A stretch of 64,000 nt of DNA from JBHIKY01 sp042139015. Its GTDB lineage: Bacteria; Bacillota; Bacilli; Bacillales; Marinococcaceae. Shown in pieces: positions 1-8,427 of this stretch. Numbering within the stretch: the first letter of the stretch is position 1; each line of letters opens with the position of its first letter. The DNA lies in contig NZ_JBHIKY010000002.1 of the NCBI RefSeq assembly GCF_042139015.1, positions 1 to 64,000 on the forward strand, given 5' to 3'. The translations under genes and the position numbers were made by a program. The notes under the pieces were generated by a model. That model did not search any database and was not told the origin of the DNA. It saw nothing but the letters and a program-made list of their open reading frames with translations.

Positions 1-365
1 AACGGACTAGTACCGCATGGTACTATGGCTTCGGCTGACTTCTGATCGTTCAGCGGCTTCTTTCGAAGCCGGTTACCGCAAGAGTACGGCGTGCCAATCA
101 GACCTCCCCGGGTAAGCGCACAGACTTCCTCTCCATGTACCCGCCTCATTTACTGCCCGTCCCTTTTTCGGACTTTGACTTGTTAAGCAGTCTCATCCAA
201 GAAGGACAGCCTGGTATGAGATTCGTGTTCCTCGGATCGGAGATTTGCCTCCAGCTTCCTTCAGATTCCACCTCACGATGGACACCCTTGCCTTTGGCTA
301 ACGGCTACAACGACCTTCACCGTTCGGGACTTAAACCCTATAGCGTGTGCGCATGCCGGGCACAC
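1..365 (-). mobile_element. Group II intron (class C), 5' part, truncated by the window edge
   Basis: Read on the minus strand, the element starts at 365 with GTGTGCCCGGCATG, the type of 5' end I know from bacterial group IIC introns. It continues with other blocks familiar from that class: AAGGGTGTCC near 297-288, GGAATCTGAAGGAAGC near 273-258, GAGGAACACGAA near 236-225 and AGAAGTCAGCCGAAGCCATA near 44-25. These would be ribozyme domains I to III and the start of IV. The reverse transcriptase/maturase would begin beyond the left edge and cannot be seen. The insertion point is a few bases after the T-tract of the hfq terminator, the preferred target of class C introns, which recognise terminator stem-loops. 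An antisense ORF at 135-491 is a shadow of this RNA. Class assignment rests on remembered sequence, not a covariance model. Confidence 0.88.
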
Positions 366-396
366 TTAAAAAGCTCCCGGGCTAAACCGGGAGCTT
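366..396 (-). terminator. hfq intrinsic terminator
   Basis: A perfect 10-bp stem, AAGCTCCCGG at 371-380 and CCGGGAGCTT at 387-396, with a 6-nt loop, is followed on the minus strand by TTTTTAA. The group II intron begins immediately after this T-tract. A second small hairpin, CTGCCAT at 398-404 and ATGGCAG at 410-416, lies between the hfq stop codon and the terminator. Confidence 0.9.
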
Positions 397-423
397 GCTG
401 CCATCAGGTATGGCAGGAGAACA

Positions 424-666
424 CTATGCGTTATTCGAATCCGCTTCGGTCTGAAGCTGGACGTTCCGCTGCGGAGAAAAAGTGGAAATAGCGTGTTTAT
501 AAACCAGCTGCTGCTTGCCGTCACTATCCAAAACAACAGTGAAATTATCAAATGCTTTGACGTGACCCCGCAGCTGAAAGCCGTTTAATAAAAAGACAGT
601 TACTGGGATCTTTTCTTTTCTAAGCGTATTTAAAAATTGGTCCTGGATATTTACTGGCTGCTTCAT
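424..666 (-). CDS. hfq: RNA chaperone Hfq
   Basis: This 80-residue Sm-like protein should form a hexameric ring that binds small RNAs and mRNAs in the cytoplasm. The Sm1 region (NIQDQFLNTLR, then TVFLLNGFQLRG) and the Sm2 signature YKHAIS (56-61) are both present. The start is placed at 666 rather than 684 because AGGAGGA precedes it by a normal distance and MKQPVNIQ aligns with other Bacillus Hfq proteins. It lies 30 bp after miaA, so the two are probably cotranscribed, as in most bacteria. The C-terminal tail is short, as in other Gram-positive Hfq. A terminator and the group II intron follow. Confidence 0.96.
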   Translation of the reverse strand: MKQPVNIQDQFLNTLRKEKIPVTVFLLNGFQLRGHVKAFDNFTVVLDSDGKQQLVYKHAISTFSPQRNVQLQTEADSNNA

Positions 667-696
667 TGCTTTCGTCCTCCTCATCCATCTCTAATT

Positions 697-1641
697 CTAA
701 GTATTCGACGATAAAAATTTTTTTCCTTCCAAATACTGAATAATTTCCGTAATTATTTTCCTGAAATCCTTTTTTGTTACATCAAACCATTCCACTTGTT
801 CTTTGTTACGAAACCAGGTAAGCTGACGTTTCGCGTAACGCCTCGAATTTCTTTTTAATAAATCGACTGCATCGTTCAGGGATATATCCCCTGTAAAATA
901 GGGAAAAAATTCTTTATATCCTATCGCCTGAGCTGCTTGGGACTGAGGAGAAATATTTTCAAAAAGCCATCTCGCTTCTTCCACGACCCCGGCTTTTATC
1001 ATCTTATCCACACGCTCATTAATTCTATTGTATAAAAGCTCTCGTTCCATCGTCAAACCAATCAATGTTATATCGTTATTAGGAGCATTCTTTTCTTGAT
1101 GTGCAAACGTGCGTTTATGACTGCCGGAATAGTGATTAATTTCCAGTGCTCGGATCACTTTTTTAACATTGTTCGGATGGATGGATTCTGCGCTTACCGG
1201 GTCCACTAATTCAAGTTTTGTATGCAATGCTTTCGCTCCATACTCTGCTGCGTACTTTTCAAGCTCTATTCGAAATGTTATGTCAGCAGCTGTATTATGA
1301 AATGTTAGATTTCCGGTTAGTGAGCGAATATAAAATCCGGTGCCGCCAACGATTACTGGAATTTTATTTTTATTAGTGATAGTGTGGATCAATTCTTCAG
1401 CCTGTTTTTGAAAGTCTGCTGCTGAAAAAGATTCACCAGGTACAAGGAGGTCGATTAAGTGATGAGGAATCATCTGCTGTTCTTGTACAGTAGCCTTGGC
1501 TGTCCCAATATCGAGTCCTTTATAAATCTGCATAGAGTCCCCGCTGATGATTTCACCACGAAAACGGCGTGCTATCTCAATACCGGCTGCTGTCTTCCCT
1601 ACCGCCGTGGGACCTACTACAGCTATAACTCTCTTGCTCAT
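697..1641 (-). CDS. miaA: tRNA dimethylallyltransferase MiaA
   Basis: MiaA transfers the dimethylallyl group from DMAPP to N6 of A37 in tRNAs that read codons beginning with U, making i6A. The 314-residue protein has the P-loop GPTAVGKT (residues 10-17), the SGDSMQIY segment that binds the target base and cofactor, and the QAIGYKE motif typical of the family. Its ATG overlaps the stop of the upstream methyltransferase by 4 bp (ATGA), which suggests translational coupling. MiaB, encoded at about 10 kb, carries out the next step by methylthiolating the same base. Confidence 0.97.
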   Translation of the reverse strand: MSKRVIAVVGPTAVGKTAAGIEIARRFRGEIISGDSMQIYKGLDIGTAKATVQEQQMIPHHLIDLLVPGESFSAADFQKQAEELIHTITNKNKIPVIVGGTGFYIRSLTGNLTFHNTAADITFRIELEKYAAEYGAKALHTKLELVDPVSAESIHPNNVKKVIRALEINHYSGSHKRTFAHQEKNAPNNDITLIGLTMERELLYNRINERVDKMIKAGVVEEARWLFENISPQSQAAQAIGYKEFFPYFTGDISLNDAVDLLKRNSRRYAKRQLTWFRNKEQVEWFDVTKKDFRKIITEIIQYLEGKKFLSSNT

Positions 1642-2426
1642 ACCTGACCACCTTTCTTCAGCTCAATAACAGCATATTCTGTGGAGGCATGCCGCCGCTT
1701 TGGAACAGAGAAACCTAAATAATTGGACTGCGAGCGTATGTTACGTTTCCAGACTACTCGTTTTTTCGCCACTCTTTTCGCTTCAGTAACCGTATTTTCA
1801 TTTAATTTTTCATAAGAGGCTGCTGCTCTCAGCGGATTCAATGAGCGAGAACTCTCCACAGGAAAGTCAAACATCGGATCAAAATAAATAACATCATACA
1901 AATTGTCCGGCTGTTTCTCTAAGAAAGATAGATAATTTTCCGTTACAATAGAAATTCGCCGCATCGCTCTGTTAAAATTATCATCGGTTTCCGTCCAAAA
2001 TTTTAAACCTTTTTCCACTACCCGAGCGATTTCCTTTTTTGATTCGAGGGCTGTCACATGTCCCGAATCTCCCGTTATAAAGCTCGCAATGATACTGTCT
2101 GAGCCGAGGCCAAGCGTACAGTCTAAAAAGGACATTCCGCGTTTGAGCCCTGCAGCTTCAATTAAAGGGTCATGTCCCCCTGCCGCAAGTCTCCTCGTCC
2201 GCAGCCACGACATTCCTGGATGAAAAAAGAACGCCTCGTCTGATTTACGAGAATGCCATGTATCGCGGACCGGCCCAACAATATATATATCCTGTGAAGT
2301 GTCTGATTTCCATTTTAAAATCGACCGTTTTTTACGATCCATATAAGAAGAGTCCCAGTTCTTCGCGAGCATCCTGGCTTCTTCTCGTACATTTTCAGCG
2401 GCTTTTATGGTAGTCGTAATAATCAT
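1638..2426 (-). CDS. Class I SAM-dependent methyltransferase, RsmJ-like
   Basis: This 262-residue protein has a SAM-binding motif I, LDCTLGLGSD (101-110), a conserved acidic residue after motif II (TALES), and a catalytic-type motif YFDPMF around residues 185-190. The DPMF motif and the LDxTxGLGxD pattern match the RsmJ/YhiQ family, which in E. coli methylates G1516 of 16S rRNA; that substrate is not proven for Gram-positive homologues. The start at 2426 is chosen over 2480 because GAGGAG lies just upstream and the longer version would begin inside a terminator. Overlap with miaA suggests a linked RNA-modification unit. A TATAAT box at 2442-2447, with no good -35, could drive this operon. Confidence 0.82.
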   Translation of the reverse strand: MIITTTIKAAENVREEARMLAKNWDSSYMDRKKRSILKWKSDTSQDIYIVGPVRDTWHSRKSDEAFFFHPGMSWLRTRRLAAGGHDPLIEAAGLKRGMSFLDCTLGLGSDSIIASFITGDSGHVTALESKKEIARVVEKGLKFWTETDDNFNRAMRRISIVTENYLSFLEKQPDNLYDVIYFDPMFDFPVESSRSLNPLRAAASYEKLNENTVTEAKRVAKKRVVWKRNIRSQSNYLGFSVPKRRHASTEYAVIELKKGGQV

Positions 2427-2462
2427 GGCGCACTCCTCGTGATTATATTCTCCAAAGAAAGT

Positions 2463-2490
2463 AAAAAAAGGCGTATTCACGCCTTTTTAA
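2463..2490 (-). terminator. Short terminator after the small membrane peptide gene
   Basis: Arms AAAAAGGCGT (2465-2474) and ACGCCTTTTT (2479-2488) enclose a 4-nt loop. On the minus strand the stem is followed by a run of T residues, directly after the stop codon of the 35-residue ORF. Confidence 0.78.
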
Positions 2491-2598
2491 TTAGTTATCA
2501 GATTGGGACTGCTTGAGCATATAAACGGCCATAATCAAACTGACGATCACAATAAATGCGGATACACCTAAAATAACAACGAGATCCAATGGTGTCAT
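2491..2598 (-). CDS. Small single-span membrane peptide, function unknown
   Basis: A 35-codon ORF starts with ATG at 2598, preceded by GGAGGGA about 8 nt upstream. It encodes a short N-terminus (MTPLD), an uninterrupted hydrophobic stretch of about 20 residues (V7 to L28 region) and a polar tail KQSQSDN. A TGnTATAAT extended -10 box lies just upstream (2633-2641) and a terminator directly follows the stop, so the gene has a complete monocistronic unit between mutL and the methyltransferase. I do not recognise a named family. Its size suggests a regulatory or assembly membrane peptide, but that is speculation. Start, SD, promoter and terminator together make a real gene likely. Confidence 0.72.
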   Translation of the reverse strand: MTPLDLVVILGVSAFIVIVSLIMAVYMLKQSQSDN

Positions 2599-2632
2599 GT
2601 AAAGATTCCCTCCATAATACTCTTTTCCCTGC

Positions 2633-2641
2633 ATTATATCA
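2633..2641 (-). promoter_or_regulatory. Extended -10 promoter for the small membrane peptide
   Basis: Minus-strand TGATATAAT (TGn plus a perfect TATAAT) ends about 35 nt before the start codon at 2598. No good -35 is visible, which fits an extended -10 promoter. Confidence 0.6.
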
Positions 2642-2692
2642 CGTGCAGCATGCTAGTTTAGTTTGAAATTGTGACAAACTATTGAAAGACAG

Positions 2693-4564
2693 CTACATAA
2701 CACGCTTAAACATTTTTTCCATATCATAGCTTGAAAAATGGATAATGATCGGCCTGCCGTGCGGACACGTGTATGGATCAACACATGCCCTTAGATCCTT
2801 GATCAGGACCGTCATTTCATCCTCGCGCAAATAACGGTTCGCTTTAATCGCTGCTTTACATGACATGAGAATTGCAGCTTCCTCTAACAGCTTTGCGATA
2901 TTAACCTTTTTGGCGTCAAGCAGCTGCTGAAGCAGCTCTCGGATGGTGCTTTCCTCTTGACCTTTCGGAAACCACGTCGGATGGCTCCTTATTCTGTAGG
3001 TTCTCACACCAAATGGTTCAAGAAACACGCCAACTTTTTCTAATTCCTCCAGATGCGCTTCTAATATTTGTTCTTCTCTCGCCGATAGCTCCATTGTGAC
3101 AGGAACCATTAGATCTTGAAGCTGATTTGGAGTTTCTCCTATTTTTTGGCGAAAGAATTCATAATAAATCCGCTCTTGAGCTGCGTGCTGGTCAATAATA
3201 TAAAGACCTTCATGATTTTGGGCAAGAATATATGTGCCATGGAGCTGACCGATTGGTTCAAATTCCGGGACCGTCCCATTCTGCTCAGGCTTCGTACGAT
3301 CACTATCTTCTTCGTATGGTGCCCTGTCAACTGAATGCTTTTTTTCCTGAACTGCAGAATTCTCTTTTATAGAAGCATACGTTGACTGTTCATTCAGTAA
3401 ATCTTCAGTCTCGTTTATCATCGATGGAGTCTGATACTTACTTTTCACATATGAAGGTGTTTCTGGTTTTGTCGGCTTCACGCCTCCATCATTTTGCTTC
3501 TTCTCCTTCTCAAGCACAAACGCTAATTGCTCAGACTGAGGTTTTTTGGCTCTTTTTTGGTCCATATTTGGTATGAGTGGCTGAGAAGAGATCGTCTGCT
3601 TTAGAATATATTCAATCTCTTCAAGGAGTTCTTTTTCTTTACTGAGACGTACCTCAAGCTTGGCAGGATGTACATTGACATCTACAAGGACTGGATCCAT
3701 TGTCACTTTTAAAATGACAATTGGATACCTGCCGATCGGAAGCAGCGTATGATACGCCCGTTCAATTGCCTTTACAATAGGGAAATGCCTTACAAACCTG
3801 CCATTAATAAAAGTAGATATATATTGACGTGAAGCCCGGTTTGTCTCAGGTTTCGCAGCATAACCTTCGATAGTATAATCAAGCGATGAATGCTTCACCT
3901 GCAGAAATTGTCTGGCAGTGTTCATTCCATAGATAGCGGCAATAACAGCACGCATATCTCCATTTCCATTCGTAAATAGAAGACGTCGGCCGTTATGGGA
4001 TAATTCAAAAGACACGCCGGGCTCTGCCAGGGCAAGCCGGTTAATTACATCCGTGAGATTGCCCACTTCTGTATTTATGGTCTTCATATATTTTAAACGG
4101 GCAGGCGTATTAAAAAATAAATTTTTTACAGTTATATCTGTCCCTTTTCTACTTTTTGAAGATGTAAAGGCAATTCTTTTTCCTCCCTGGTAACGTATAA
4201 GCGTCCCCGGACCTTTTCCAGTACCAGTCACTAAATCAAGCGTTGACACAGCAGCAATACTCGGCAGCGCTTCTCCCCGGAATCCAAAAGATGCAATTCT
4301 GAAAAGATCATTTTCTGTTTTTATTTTACTGGTAGCGTGCCGCAGAAAGGCAAGCTCTGCATCTTCTCGTTCCATGCCATTTCCGTTATCTACAACTCGA
4401 ATCGATGATAAGCCTCCTTCTTCCAGGCTTATTTGTATACGGGAGCTGCCTGCATCGAGAGCATTCTCAACGAGTTCCTTTACGACAGAAGCTGGACGCT
4501 CGACCACTTCTCCTGCCGCAATCTTATTAGAAAGGTCGTCCGATAATTTTCTGATTTTGTTCAT
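2693..4564 (-). CDS. mutL: DNA mismatch repair protein MutL
   Basis: MutL couples mismatch recognition by MutS to strand incision. The 623-residue protein has the GHKL ATPase motifs: ELVENALDAGSS, DNGNGM and the GFRGEAL lid. A low-conservation linker of about residues 335-430 follows, then a C-terminal dimerisation and nuclease domain. The latter carries DQHAAQER, matching the DQHA(X)2E(X)4E metal site of endonuclease-type MutL, as expected where MutH is absent, plus a C-terminal CPHGRP. GGAGG precedes the ATG. It follows mutS by 17 bp. Confidence 0.97.
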   Translation of the reverse strand: MNKIRKLSDDLSNKIAAGEVVERPASVVKELVENALDAGSSRIQISLEEGGLSSIRVVDNGNGMEREDAELAFLRHATSKIKTENDLFRIASFGFRGEALPSIAAVSTLDLVTGTGKGPGTLIRYQGGKRIAFTSSKSRKGTDITVKNLFFNTPARLKYMKTINTEVGNLTDVINRLALAEPGVSFELSHNGRRLLFTNGNGDMRAVIAAIYGMNTARQFLQVKHSSLDYTIEGYAAKPETNRASRQYISTFINGRFVRHFPIVKAIERAYHTLLPIGRYPIVILKVTMDPVLVDVNVHPAKLEVRLSKEKELLEEIEYILKQTISSQPLIPNMDQKRAKKPQSEQLAFVLEKEKKQNDGGVKPTKPETPSYVKSKYQTPSMINETEDLLNEQSTYASIKENSAVQEKKHSVDRAPYEEDSDRTKPEQNGTVPEFEPIGQLHGTYILAQNHEGLYIIDQHAAQERIYYEFFRQKIGETPNQLQDLMVPVTMELSAREEQILEAHLEELEKVGVFLEPFGVRTYRIRSHPTWFPKGQEESTIRELLQQLLDAKKVNIAKLLEEAAILMSCKAAIKANRYLREDEMTVLIKDLRACVDPYTCPHGRPIIIHFSSYDMEKMFKRVM

Positions 4565-4581
4565 TAGTTCTGTGCCTCCTT

Positions 4582-7167
4582 TTACTTAGCGCGAAGCTTG
4601 TGCTGATACTTATAAAGCTTCTCAATCGCTTCGATTGGGGACATATGCAGGACGTCTGTTTTTAAAAGGTCAGAGATAATTTTTTCATATGTGTGCTCAG
4701 AAGGCTTCTGCACAGGTTCTTCAAACAGCTGCAGCTGTTCCGTGCCAGAGGCTGCTCCGTTGATCTGCTCCGGAGCAGGAGGTTCAGGCGCACGGCGATG
4801 ACTATTGCTTTCAAGCTCTTTAAGTAAAGATTCGGCTCTGGTGATAACAGCTGCGGGGAGTTCAGCAAGTTTGGCTACATAAATACCATAGCTGCGATCA
4901 GCCTTACCCTCCTCTACTTTATGAAGAAATACAACCTCTCCATTTTCTTCAATCGCACGAACATGGACGTTATTCAACGTAGTAAGCTTATCTTCAAGAA
5001 CCGTAAGCTCATGATAATGAGTAGAGAAAAGAGCTTTCGCTCCAACTACATCATGAATATACTCTACAATAGCCTGAGCGAGCGCCATACCATCATATGT
5101 AGAAGTCCCTCTACCGATTTCATCAAGCAGTATTAGACTTGCTGGAGTTGCTTTAGCCAGTGCATGCTTCGTCTCAAGCATTTCGACCATAAAAGTACTT
5201 TGACCAGAAGCAAGGTCATCAGCTGCGCCGATTCTTGTAAATATTTGATCAAATAATGGAAGAACAGCTTCATCAGCTGGAACAAAACATCCAGTTTGAG
5301 CCATAATGGATATTAAAGCTGTCTGTCGCATATAGGTGCTTTTACCGGCCATATTAGGACCGGTAACGAGAAGAATTTCACGGTTATCATTTAAAGTAAT
5401 ATCATTTGCTACATATTCTCCCTGGTCAAGCATCCGCTCTACAATTGGATGCCTGCCGTCTTTTATTGAAAGATGACGTGTGCTTGTAAAGGCCGGTCTC
5501 ACATAATGATTCTGCTCAGCCACGACAGAAAATCCCTGCAGGGCATCAATTTCACTAACCGCTTTTGCAGTTTTTTGCAGCGGCTGTAAAAACGCTTTAA
5601 CTTGATCTCTTAATGCAAGAAACAGCTCATATTCAAGCCCGGTGCTGTTTTCTTCAGCTCCAAGAATAAGTGATTCTTTTTCCTTCAGCTCCGGCGTTAT
5701 AAAGCGCTCGGCATTCGTTAATGTCTGTTTTCTTTCATAACGGCCCTCCGGCAGGTATTGGATGTTTGCTTTTGTTACTTCAATATAATAGCCGAATACT
5801 TTATTAAACCTGACTTTTAACGATTTAATTCCTGTAGCCTGCCGTTCTTCCCTTTCAAGCTTAGAGATCCATTCTTTCCCGTTCCGGCCTGCCGCATTGT
5901 ATTCATCGAGCTTTTGATGGTATCCATCTTTAAACATGCCGCCCTCAGTAATCGAAACCGGAGGTTCATCTACGAGACTTTCTTCTAAGAGCTTCAGCAG
6001 TTCTGAAAAATCCTCCATCTCTGCTGCTTTTTTATTCAGGATATCATGCTGTAGATTTTTTAATAAGTTAATAATGGCAGGAAGTTCTTGAAGAGAACGG
6101 CGCAGCTGCACAAGTTCGCGCGCATTAATGTTACCGTAGGATACTTTTCCTGCAAGTCTCTCAAGATCGTATACATAACGGAGATGTGTACGAATATCCT
6201 CTCTTTCAAAAAAGCTCGTTAAGAATAATTCGACGATACTCAACCTGTTCTCTATCGCGTCCTGGTGCAGGAGCGGTTCCTCCAGCCATTTCTTAACAAG
6301 TCTGCCCCCCATCGCAGTAACCGATTTATCTATCAGCCACAGCAGAGAACCTTTCTTTGTTTTATCACGCAGGGTTTCTGTCAGCTCCAGATTTCTTCTT
6401 GAATGAAGATCAAGCTGCATCGTTTCTGCCGGTACATAAGTTTCCACTGGCTGCAAATGGGTAAAGGACCGCTTTTGAGTTCGTTTAAAATAATTCGTCA
6501 GCAGTGCCACTGCCTCTAAAAGTTTTTCATTATGTAGGTGTTCACAGACAGAATTAAATTCCGGGTCAAGTGATGAGTTCGGCTCTGGTGATAATACAAG
6601 CTCGTTCTTTGGAAGTCCATCATTTGAAAATGTTTCTGGAACGACGAGCTCTTTAATACCCGCTCTTGTCCACTCTCTCTCCCACTCTGTCATATCAGAG
6701 GTTAGAAGTGCCGCCGCTGCTTCTCCTGTTGTTAAATCCGCTTTTACGAACGCTGCGGTATGATCTGAAAAAGGGAGAAGCGCTCCGATGAAATTGTTTT
6801 CTTTATCCTGAATGGCTTTACCTTCCATAACCGTGCCGGGCGTGATCATCTGAACCACTTCCCGCTTTACAACACCTTTTGCCGTTTTTGGGTCCTCTGT
6901 CTGCTCGCAAATGGCGATCTTAAATCCCTTTTCAATTAAAGAAGCTATATAGCTCTCGGCGGAATGATAGGGGACCCCGCACATCGGAATGTCTTCTCCT
7001 TTATTCGTTCCCCTCTTTGTCAACGTTATCTCCAGCTCCTGAGCTGCTTTTATGGCATCATCAAAAAACAGCTCGTAAAAATCTCCGAGCCGGTAAAATA
7101 AAAAGGCGTCCTCATATTCAGCTTTAATTGCTTTGTACTGCTTCATCATCGGTGTTTCCTCTGGCAC
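4582..7167 (-). CDS. mutS: DNA mismatch repair protein MutS
   Basis: MutS clamps onto mispaired DNA and recruits MutL. The protein has the mismatch-binding Phe-X-Glu element (GDFYELFF, near residues 30-37), the core and lever domains, the ATPase Walker A GPNMAGKST near residue 600, and the Walker B region LDEIGRGTSTYDG. The start is a GTG at 7167 (VPEETPMMKQY), because GGAGG sits 8 nt upstream and this gives 861 residues, close to other Bacillus MutS. An in-frame ATG at 7254 would add 29 hydrophobic residues encoded partly by the cotE terminator and is rejected. It forms an operon with mutL. Confidence 0.96.
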   Translation of the reverse strand: MPEETPMMKQYKAIKAEYEDAFLFYRLGDFYELFFDDAIKAAQELEITLTKRGTNKGEDIPMCGVPYHSAESYIASLIEKGFKIAICEQTEDPKTAKGVVKREVVQMITPGTVMEGKAIQDKENNFIGALLPFSDHTAAFVKADLTTGEAAAALLTSDMTEWEREWTRAGIKELVVPETFSNDGLPKNELVLSPEPNSSLDPEFNSVCEHLHNEKLLEAVALLTNYFKRTQKRSFTHLQPVETYVPAETMQLDLHSRRNLELTETLRDKTKKGSLLWLIDKSVTAMGGRLVKKWLEEPLLHQDAIENRLSIVELFLTSFFEREDIRTHLRYVYDLERLAGKVSYGNINARELVQLRRSLQELPAIINLLKNLQHDILNKKAAEMEDFSELLKLLEESLVDEPPVSITEGGMFKDGYHQKLDEYNAAGRNGKEWISKLEREERQATGIKSLKVRFNKVFGYYIEVTKANIQYLPEGRYERKQTLTNAERFITPELKEKESLILGAEENSTGLEYELFLALRDQVKAFLQPLQKTAKAVSEIDALQGFSVVAEQNHYVRPAFTSTRHLSIKDGRHPIVERMLDQGEYVANDITLNDNREILLVTGPNMAGKSTYMRQTALISIMAQTGCFVPADEAVLPLFDQIFTRIGAADDLASGQSTFMVEMLETKHALAKATPASLILLDEIGRGTSTYDGMALAQAIVEYIHDVVGAKALFSTHYHELTVLEDKLTTLNNVHVRAIEENGEVVFLHKVEEGKADRSYGIYVAKLAELPAAVITRAESLLKELESNSHRRAPEPPAPEQINGAASGTEQLQLFEEPVQKPSEHTYEKIISDLLKTDVLHMSPIEAIEKLYKYQHKLRAK

Positions 7168-7237
7168 AATGGATTCCTCCAACTCATAGGATGCGTCTGC
7201 CGTTATTATATCACACAAGGTTATTATGAAAGTAAAA

Positions 7238-7269
7238 AAAAGCCCTTTCTCCATCTGGACAAAAGGCTT
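7238..7269 (-). terminator. cotE terminator
   Basis: On the minus strand an AAGCC/GGCTT stem with an interrupted extension (TTT/AAA, CC/GG) is followed by a run of seven T residues, just after the cotE stop and before mutS. Confidence 0.7.
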
Positions 7270-7279
7270 GAAAGTATGA

Positions 7280-7846
7280 TTATTTTTTATCCTTTAAGAA
7301 GTCCGTATTAATATCTTTTAGTTCTTCATCAGCCACTTGCTCTTCCCATTTAATATTTTTATAATCATCATCTTCTTCATCATCATGTACTTGAATGCAT
7401 ACCTTTGTTTCTCCGACAACTTCGGCGGCAAATTCTTTTTCCACTTCTACTTTTACATCCTTGCCTTTCTCCCCAATCGTCGCTTCTAGAGTATTCGGCT
7501 GTTTAATTGTTCTGGCAATGACATCTACATCGTCGCTGATCCATTCCTTCTGCTTCATAGCAAGCGGAAGTACCTCTGTGTATGCTACATTTTCAGTTGT
7601 AACATCTGTTTTCGTATTATCATCGTATGAATACCATACATTGATATCATAGCTGCCGATAATTTCTACAGAGTCACCTTTTCTGTCCGCTTCATACTTA
7701 TGATTAATGATCCAGCATCCTAAAATGCTGCTAGGCTTTTGAGGAGGCTTGATGACGTGAGTATCTTTACAGTGCTTTCTCCCTTTTCCACAGACTGCTT
7801 TGGTCACAATCTCCCGATATCGTACGTTTTGTTTTTCCGACGGCAT
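7280..7846 (-). CDS. cotE: Spore outer coat morphogenetic protein CotE
   Basis: CotE is made in the mother cell and organises the outer spore coat around the forespore. The 188-residue protein aligns along its length with known CotE: YREIVTKAVCGKGRK at the N-terminus, PSSILGCWIINHKY near residue 40, NVWYSYDDNTKT in the middle, and a C-terminal acidic tail with DEELKDINTDFL. AAGGAGGG precedes the ATG. It sits between the repeat-rich gap and mutS, as in B. subtilis (ymcA-cotE-mutS order). I looked for sigma-E and sigma-K boxes upstream and saw no convincing pair; an inverted repeat at 7871-7903 lies just before the gene. Confidence 0.96.
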   Translation of the reverse strand: MPSEKQNVRYREIVTKAVCGKGRKHCKDTHVIKPPQKPSSILGCWIINHKYEADRKGDSVEIIGSYDINVWYSYDDNTKTDVTTENVAYTEVLPLAMKQKEWISDDVDVIARTIKQPNTLEATIGEKGKDVKVEVEKEFAAEVVGETKVCIQVHDDEEDDDYKNIKWEEQVADEELKDINTDFLKDKK

Positions 7847-7870
7847 GCCTTGCCCTCCTTTAATTGTATG

Positions 7871-7903
7871 TGTAAATGCCGTGCCAGAATGGTCGCATTT
7901 ACA
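7871..7903. promoter_or_regulatory. Inverted repeat upstream of cotE
   Basis: TGTAAATGC (7871-7879) and GCATTTACA (7895-7903) are perfect 9-bp arms separated by 15 bp, ending about 25 bp before the cotE start codon. It may be an operator or a leader stem-loop near the cotE ribosome binding site. The regulator is unknown. Confidence 0.4.
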
Positions 7904-8049
7904 GTGCTCATGCTTCCACTATATGCATGGCAAATGTCTATGTTGTCTTTTTATTTTGATTTCTCGTTCATACATACGCTGCTTATCCTAAAAATATTCT
8001 TAATAAATTACGGTACGTGAAATTATAATTTAAAATTAAAAAGGTGGCT

Positions 8050-8214
8050 GGGACAAAAGTGAATTTTTTAAGCAAAATCCAGACGATTCTACTGAATCTG
8101 TCTAGATTGTTTGTTACCCCTTAAGTTTTTAGTAAATGCTCGTCAAAATGCTTCGTTTCCCACAGGCACGTCTCAAGTGGGCGCTAGTGTCGATGTTTGC
8201 CACAGGACGTGGCC
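8050..8214. repeat. Intergenic repeat, copy A of a direct pair
   Basis: Copy A begins with GGGACAAAAGT and shares a long, nearly identical run with copy B at 8595 (CAAAATCCAGACGATTCTAC, then GATTGTTTGTTAC, then CCACAGGCACG). Both copies end with GCCACAGGACGTG. Copy A lacks an internal segment of about 80 bp found in copy B. No ORF is supported in it. Confidence 0.8.
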
Positions 8215-8427
8215 GATTAATTCACCAGGCCTCTCGCTTGCTCCTATCTAATCAATCATTTCTTTCTTTATGTAAAGGAATAATTATTGTTCATATCAGA
8301 CGGCAGTGGAACTTAATAACTTGGTTTGCGTTGCGTTGCCGAAATTTGACAACCAAAGCTTTTTACTCATCGTCTACATATCTTTAGAGAAGTATTTTTA
8401 GCATCCTTATGGCGTTTATTCTTCGAT
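8215..8427. other. Unassigned spacer in the repeat-rich gap
   Basis: I see no supported gene, promoter or terminator here. The short plus-strand ORFs crossing it have no ribosome binding site and overlap the flanking repeats. Confidence 0.5.

Noticed and set aside
135..491. Plus-strand ORF of 118 codons
   Set aside because: It is antisense to the group II intron ribozyme and the hfq 3' end, has no ribosome binding site, and looks like the proteins often falsely predicted on such introns.
7847..7960. Sigma-E -10 box CATACAAT before cotE
   Set aside because: It would place the transcription start inside the ribosome binding site, and no matching -35 is at the right distance.
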